DNA of 64,000 bases from Lysinibacillus_B sp050613145 (lineage in GTDB: Bacteria > Bacillota > Bacilli > Bacillales_A > Planococcaceae). Positions 59,234 through 64,000 of the stretch are shown here, in pieces; within the stretch, counting starts at the first letter, position 1, and every line of letters begins with the position of its first letter. Under the pieces are notes generated by a model, which saw only the letters and a program-made list of their open reading frames with translations, was not told the DNA's origin and ran no database searches. The translations under genes and the position numbers were made by a program. The DNA is taken from positions 1,798,001-1,862,000 of the forward strand of contig NZ_CP192507.1 in the NCBI RefSeq assembly GCF_050613145.1, given 5' to 3'.

Positions 59234-60630
59234 ACATAAAGGATCGGTTAAAGCACCAATCTTTAAAAACAAAATGGATGCTAACGACAGGAGTGGCGAT
59301 TTTAATTTCATATGCTGCCATTTGTATCGTTATTTTCATTGCACTACATACGTGGTTATTAGCCAATGAAGAAAAAAATGCACTTCGGACAGTGGATGAT
59401 ATGTCATCGTTTTTTGCTTCGCAAGGTTTAACTGTTACAATACAGGATCTTCAAAATCAAACCGGGTTAATGAAGGCGATTTTAAATCAAGATCAAACTG
59501 TACGTTTATATCAGCTCGATGGAAAGGAAATATTACAAATTAATAATACGTCACCTGCTGCCAATTTAGCTATTTTCTTTTCATCGCCAAATGAAACGAT
59601 TATCGATGAAACGACTTTAGATGGGCGAGATGTTTACGTCATGCATCGGCTTGTGCATATTGGACCGATACAATATGTGTTACAACTTGTGCATCCATTA
59701 ACAGCGTTCCAATCCATCATGAGGTATATATTCACAACGATGCTCATGATGGGGGTGGGGGCAGTATTGTTAGCTGCGATTATTAGTTACTATGCATCTA
59801 ATGTGCTGATTAGGCCACTTCGCCAGCTGCGTAATTCGATGATAGCTGTGAAGGAGCAAGGCTTTGAAACACAGGTTGATTTTGAGTATGATGCGAAAGA
59901 TGAAATAGGCGATTTACTTAGGATCTATGAATCGATGCTCCATGAGTTGAAAATTTCGTTTAACAGGCAACAGCAATTTATATCTAATGCGTCGCACGAG
60001 CTGAGAACTCCTATTCAATCAATGGAAGGCCATTTATCGTTAATGAAGCGCTGGGGAAAAAATGACCCTGACGTATTGGAGGAGTCACTCGATACAACAC
60101 TAAATGAGTTGGCACGTATGAAACAGATTATGGAAGAGCTTCTTCAGCTTGCTCGAAAAGAATCAATAGCAGAAAATGCTAGTACGGATGTAGAAGCAGT
60201 CGTTCGGCAAGTATCGACAGAATTGCAGTTTATTTATGAAGAAGTAACGTTTGATACAAGTGTTGTAGGACAGCCTAAGCATGCAGCAATATCGAATGAA
60301 GCATTATTACAAATTATACGAAACCTATATGAGAATAGTATTCGGTACAATGGAAATATGCCCTATATTAAAACGATGATTCATTATGAAAATGATCATG
60401 TTTATATTGAAATTTCTGATAATGGTATTGGCATTGCGGAAGAACATCTGCCGTATATATTTGATCGCTTTTATCGTGTTGATGATGCGCGCGTACATGT
60501 AGAAGGTAGTACAGGGCTAGGTTTAAGTATTACGAAAATGCTGATTGATAAGTATGGAGGAGAAATTGAAGTGCATAGTCAAATGGGAAAAGGTACCGTA
60601 TTTTTACTGCGCTTAACCATAAAAATGTAA
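59230..60630 (+). CDS. Sensor histidine kinase (ArlS-like)
   Basis: 466 residues; starts at ATGA over the regulator stop. Helix 1 at 18-45, an extracellular domain (about 46-165, FASQGLTVTIQDLQNQTGLM..ILQINNTSPAANLAIFFSSP), helix 2 at 165-190, HAMP to about 242, HisKA with His256 (FISNASHELRTPIQSMEGHLSLMKRWGKNDPDVLEESL) and HATPase (IRNLYENSIRYNG, DNGIGIAEEHLPYIFDRFYRVDDAR, GLGLSITKMLIDKYGG). The RWGKNDPDVL insert is characteristic of ArlS-type kinases. It acts on the regulator upstream; signal unknown. Confidence 0.9.
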   Translation: MNIKDRLKHQSLKTKWMLTTGVAILISYAAICIVIFIALHTWLLANEEKNALRTVDDMSSFFASQGLTVTIQDLQNQTGLMKAILNQDQTVRLYQLDGKEILQINNTSPAANLAIFFSSPNETIIDETTLDGRDVYVMHRLVHIGPIQYVLQLVHPLTAFQSIMRYIFTTMLMMGVGAVLLAAIISYYASNVLIRPLRQLRNSMIAVKEQGFETQVDFEYDAKDEIGDLLRIYESMLHELKISFNRQQQFISNASHELRTPIQSMEGHLSLMKRWGKNDPDVLEESLDTTLNELARMKQIMEELLQLARKESIAENASTDVEAVVRQVSTELQFIYEEVTFDTSVVGQPKHAAISNEALLQIIRNLYENSIRYNGNMPYIKTMIHYENDHVYIEISDNGIGIAEEHLPYIFDRFYRVDDARVHVEGSTGLGLSITKMLIDKYGGEIEVHSQMGKGTVFLLRLTIKM

Positions 60631-60758
60631 CAAATTGTACAATTTTTTTTTGTTTTTTAATTGTTCGCGAAAAAAATTGCTTATTTTGCTAAAAAGAGTT
60701 GTATTTTTTGTGAAGAGTAGTAAGATTGAGATGGAAAAAACGTTCTTGTGTGCAAAGT

Positions 60759-60778
60759 ATTATGAATAATTTCATAAT
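60759..60778. promoter_or_regulatory. Palindrome upstream of odhA
   Basis: ATTATGAA TAAT TTCATAAT, perfect 8-4-8 inverted repeat overlapping a possible promoter (TTCATA, 16 bases, TAAAAT). Candidate operator controlling odhAB. Confidence 0.5.
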
Positions 60779-60865
60779 GGCACGTAGAATGGTAAAATAT
60801 TATACAGATTTATTTTAATTAATAAATGGAACTGCCGATAAGGCACAAGTTGGAGGTTATTTTTC

Positions 60866-63670
60866 ATGTCGAACAATGTATACTCTGCAGGTTCCCCTTG
60901 GTCAGCATTTGCTGGTCCAAACTTAGGTTATGTTTTAGAGCAATATGACCTATACCTGCAGTCTCCTGAAGAAGTAGAGGCAGAATTAGTCGCGCTATTC
61001 CAAAGTTATGGTGCACCACAAGTAGAAGGTGTTGATGTAGTTGTTCAAGCAACTGGTGCAACACAAGGTGACTACCGAAAAGTATTAGCAGCAGTACGCT
61101 TAGCTGATGCAATTCGTAGTTATGGGCACCTAGCAGCAGATCTTTACCCATTAAAAGACCGCAAATTAGATACTTCTCGTATTGATGAAAGCGTATACGG
61201 TTTATCAGCAGCTGATTTAGCTGAAATCCCAGCGAGCGTTTTCTTTAAGGAAGTACCTGCTGGTGTGAAAAACGGGAAAGAGGCTATCGACTTCTTAAAG
61301 TCTGTATATGCAGATAAAATTGCATTTGAATACAACCAAGTATCAAATGATGAAGAGCGTACTTGGATTCAGTCACAAATCGAATCAGGTGCATTAAAGG
61401 CAGCACTTTCAAATGATGAGAAAAAATCGATTCTTGAACGTTTAACACGTGTTGAAAACTTTGAAAAGTTTATTCATAAAACATTTGTAGGCCAAAAACG
61501 CTTCTCTGGAGAAGGTTTAGATACACAAATTATCTTATTAGACGAAATTTTAAAAACAGTCGAAAAGGACAATTTAGAAAATGTTCGTATCGGTATGGCA
61601 CACCGTGGTCGTTTAAATGTATTAACACACATTTTAAATAAACCATACGACATGATGTTCTCTGATTTTGCTCACGTTTCAAATGATTTATTCTTACCAG
61701 AAGATGGTCGTTTAGAAATTACAAAAGGTTGGACTGGGGATGTAAAATACCATATGGGTGCATCTTACACTCGTGACTCTGGTATGAATGTTAAATTAGC
61801 TTACAACCCATCACACTTAGAAGTGGCAGCACCAGTAGTATTAGGTACAACTCGTGCAGCTCAAGATGATACAACAAAACCAGGCGCAGTGGAATTCAAA
61901 CCACAAAAAGCTTTAGGTATTATTATCCATGGTGACGCTGCATTCCCAGGACAAGGGATTGTAACAGAAACATTAAACTTTGCGAAAACAGAAGGGTTCA
62001 CTACTGGTGGTACAGTTCACATTATCGCAAACAACATGATTGGTTTCACGACGGAACATTATGATTCACGTTCTTCTGTATATTCTTCTGACCCTGCAAA
62101 AGGCTATGAAGTACCAGTTATTCATGTAAACGCAGATGCACCAGAAGCAGTAGCACAAGTAGGTCGCTTCGCTGCAGCGTACCGTCAAAAGTTCGGGAAA
62201 GACATCGTAGTTGACTTAATTGGTTATCGCCGTTACGGTCACAACGAAACAGATGACCCAACAGTAACAAACCCAGATACTTACAAATTAGTAGCGAAAC
62301 ATGATGTAATCCGTGTATTATACGGTACGGAGCTTGCGAACGCAGGTTTAGTAACGACGGATGAGGTAAAAGTATTAGATGCGAAAATTTATGCGGAAAT
62401 GCAAGCTGCTTATGATCATGTGAAAGCAATGGCTGAAAAAGACGAGCATGCTCATATTGAAATGCCTGAAGAAGTAAAAGTTTCATTCCCTCAAATCGAT
62501 ACAGCGGTTGGGGCAGAGCGTTTAGAAAAAATTAATGAAGAATTACTTCAATTTGAAGCCGGTTTTGAGCCACAAAACAAGCTTGGTAAAATTTTAGAAA
62601 AACGCCGTGAAGCTTTCGCGACAGAAAAAATCGATTGGGGTCATGCGGAAACATTAGCATTTGCTACAATTATCCAAGATGGTCACCCAGTTCGTTTTAC
62701 TGGTCAAGACGCACAGCGTGGTACGTTCTCACAACGTCACTTAGTATTACACGATAAAAACAATGGTCAGTTATTTACACCATTACACCATATTTCAGGT
62801 GCGAACGCATCATTTACAGTGCACAACTCACCGCTTACTGAAGCTGGTGTTGTAGGCTTTGAATATGGATATAACCTTGAAAACCCTAACGTATTATCGA
62901 TTTGGGAAGCACAATTTGGTGACTTTGCAAACATGGCACAAGTAATGTTCGATAACTTTATTTCAGCTGCTCGCTCGAAATGGGGTCAAAAATCAGGTTT
63001 AGTAATGCTATTACCACACGGATATGAAGGACAAGGTCCAGAGCACTCTTCAAGCCGTATGGAGCGTTTCTTACAGTTATCAGCTGAGAACAACTGGTTC
63101 GTAGTAGATTGCTCTAATGCAGCAAACTATTACCACTTATTACGTCGCCAAGCTACAATGTTAGGCACGGAAGGTGTACGCCCATTAGTTGTTGTTTCAC
63201 CAAAATCTTTACTTCGTCATCCACTTGCAGCAGCGTCAGCTGAAGAGTTAGCAAATGGCAAATTCCGCGAAGTAATCGAACAACCAACAACGGGCAAAAA
63301 TGTAGAAGCAGTTGAGAAAATCTTACTTGCTACTGGTAAAGTAACAATTGACCTTGCAGATCGCGTAAAAGATGGTGAAGGCTTCGACCACTTACACATC
63401 GTACGTGTAGAACAGCTTTACCCATTCCCAGCAGAGCAAGTGAAAGAAATCATTGCTCGTTATCCAAATGTAAAAGAAATCGTATGGGTACAGGAAGAGC
63501 CGAAGAACCAAGGTTCTTGGAACTATGTGCTGGAACATTTATATGAATTAGCTGAAGGTAAAAAAGTTCGTTATGTAGGTCGTCCTGCAATGAGCTCAAC
63601 TTCTGAAGGCGATGCAGATTCACATAAAACAGCTCAAGCTGCATTAGTAGCGGAAGCTGTATCAAAATAA
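60866..63670 (+). CDS. odhA: 2-oxoglutarate dehydrogenase E1
   Basis: 934 residues; ATG after GGAGGTTATTTTTC. The thiamine-diphosphate enzyme of the 2-oxoglutarate dehydrogenase complex in the TCA cycle, making succinyl groups for E2. Landmarks are WSAFAGPNLGYVLEQYDLYLQSPEEV, FVGQKRFSGEGLDTQIILLDEIL, RIGMAHRGRLNVLTHIL, YHMGASY, the cofactor loop GDAAFPGQGIVTETLNF..IIANNMIGFTT, VVDLIGYRRYGHNETDDPT, GQDAQRGTFSQRH and EYGYNLENPNVLSIWEAQFGDF. Full family length. odhB follows after 98 bases with two hairpins between. Confidence 0.97.
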   Translation: MSNNVYSAGSPWSAFAGPNLGYVLEQYDLYLQSPEEVEAELVALFQSYGAPQVEGVDVVVQATGATQGDYRKVLAAVRLADAIRSYGHLAADLYPLKDRKLDTSRIDESVYGLSAADLAEIPASVFFKEVPAGVKNGKEAIDFLKSVYADKIAFEYNQVSNDEERTWIQSQIESGALKAALSNDEKKSILERLTRVENFEKFIHKTFVGQKRFSGEGLDTQIILLDEILKTVEKDNLENVRIGMAHRGRLNVLTHILNKPYDMMFSDFAHVSNDLFLPEDGRLEITKGWTGDVKYHMGASYTRDSGMNVKLAYNPSHLEVAAPVVLGTTRAAQDDTTKPGAVEFKPQKALGIIIHGDAAFPGQGIVTETLNFAKTEGFTTGGTVHIIANNMIGFTTEHYDSRSSVYSSDPAKGYEVPVIHVNADAPEAVAQVGRFAAAYRQKFGKDIVVDLIGYRRYGHNETDDPTVTNPDTYKLVAKHDVIRVLYGTELANAGLVTTDEVKVLDAKIYAEMQAAYDHVKAMAEKDEHAHIEMPEEVKVSFPQIDTAVGAERLEKINEELLQFEAGFEPQNKLGKILEKRREAFATEKIDWGHAETLAFATIIQDGHPVRFTGQDAQRGTFSQRHLVLHDKNNGQLFTPLHHISGANASFTVHNSPLTEAGVVGFEYGYNLENPNVLSIWEAQFGDFANMAQVMFDNFISAARSKWGQKSGLVMLLPHGYEGQGPEHSSSRMERFLQLSAENNWFVVDCSNAANYYHLLRRQATMLGTEGVRPLVVVSPKSLLRHPLAAASAEELANGKFREVIEQPTTGKNVEAVEKILLATGKVTIDLADRVKDGEGFDHLHIVRVEQLYPFPAEQVKEIIARYPNVKEIVWVQEEPKNQGSWNYVLEHLYELAEGKKVRYVGRPAMSSTSEGDADSHKTAQAALVAEAVSK

Positions 63671-63692
63671 TATAATAAATTTTGTGAATAAT

Positions 63693-63744
63693 GGGCTACT
63701 TCCTGAAGTAGCCCGCCCATTTGCTTTATACTAAAACAGCAAAT
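63693..63744 (+). terminator. Two hairpins between odhA and odhB
   Basis: GGGCTACTTC CT GAAGTAGCCC (63693-63714) and ATTTGCT..AGCAAAT (63719-63744). Neither has a long T tail, so they more likely set the odhA:odhB ratio or protect mRNA ends than stop transcription fully. Confidence 0.6.
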
Positions 63745-63768
63745 GGTATATCAAAGGAGGATATTAAA

Positions 63769-64000
63769 GTGGCTGAAATCAAAGTCCCTGAACTAGCAGA
63801 ATCTATTACAGAAGGTACAATTGCCCAGTGGGTGAAAAAAGTTGGAGATCGCGTAGAAAAAGGCGAATTCATCGTAGAATTAGAAACAGATAAAGTAAAC
63901 GCTGAAATCATCTCTGAAGAAGCAGGGGTATTACAACAAATTTTAGCTGAAGAAGGCGATACAGTACTTGTAGGTCAAGTAATCGCAGTAGTAGAAGCAG
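63769..64000 (+). CDS. odhB: Dihydrolipoyl succinyltransferase E2 (3' end outside window)
   Basis: GTG 63769 follows AAAGGAGGAT. The 77 visible residues form the lipoyl domain: AEIKVPELAESITEGTIAQW, then FIVELETDKVNAEIISEEAG with the lipoylated Lys in ETDKVN, and DTVLVGQVIAVVEA. It takes the succinyl group from OdhA onto CoA. The catalytic domain is beyond the window. Confidence 0.93.
   Translation, partial: MAEIKVPELAESITEGTIAQWVKKVGDRVEKGEFIVELETDKVNAEIISEEAGVLQQILAEEGDTVLVGQVIAVVEA

Overview
The window looks like chromosome of a Gram-positive, AT-rich, spore-forming member of the Bacillales, most likely the Lysinibacillus/Solibacillus group of Planococcaceae. The signs are AGGAGG-type ribosome binding sites, frequent TTG and GTG starts, T-tailed intrinsic terminators, a Bacillus-like backbone (thyA, dfrA, degV, ypmR, ypmS, msrA/msrB, yozE, ctpA-type protease, odhAB) and a large repeat-built surface protein typical of the group. 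This assignment is inference from gene content; no 16S sequence is present.

Layout. 1-9,000 is an accessory, decaying region: the 3' end of a phage-type amidase, small phage-like genes, two pieces of tyrosine integrase, a duplicated cassette (a small gene plus a broken 26-codon ORF), LexA-like boxes, a broken secreted-protein gene, a secreted toxin-like precursor with a small membrane neighbour, and a 957-residue surface protein (3365-6238). 9,298-15,334 holds housekeeping genes: alpha/beta hydrolase, signal peptidase I, CPBP protease, diguanylate cyclase, thyA. 16,666-24,990 is the 5-oxoproline (kip/pxp) locus: an IclR regulator, kipA-kipI on the minus strand, and divergent pxpA-ycsG-ycsI, with a YoaP-like acetyltransferase and a dead IS1595-type transposase between regulator and operon. 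25,990-28,891 has a GyrI-like protein, a crotonase-fold protein and small proteins. 29,438-34,585 is a four-gene acyl-CoA degradation operon (ligase, thiolase, dehydrogenase, ligase).

35,287-47,228 returns to backbone: dfrA, a MarR/membrane pair, a two-component system, prsA, a heme-monooxygenase-like gene with a Fur-like palindrome, MscS, DegV, the tight ypmR-ypmS-msrA-msrB operon, yozE and deoD. 47,405-49,231 carries minus-strand small lipoprotein and membrane genes. 50,244-64,000 holds a CtpA-type protease, a CobW-type GTPase, a stand-alone murG-like gene, an acetyltransferase, dapF, a PAS-GGDEF protein, a second two-component system and odhA with the start of odhB.

The most unusual structure is a family of five interspersed intergenic repeats (6524, 25591, 34627, 45908, 48568). 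Several share the same ends, and inside them 21-22 bp units alternate GGTCAAAA and CGAGCAAAA cores. A second palindromic repeat lies at 34938-35073, and a highly folded leader-like segment at 29185-29416 precedes the acyl-CoA operon. The start codon and RBS of a small phage-like gene (2076) are locked in a perfect 15-bp hairpin.
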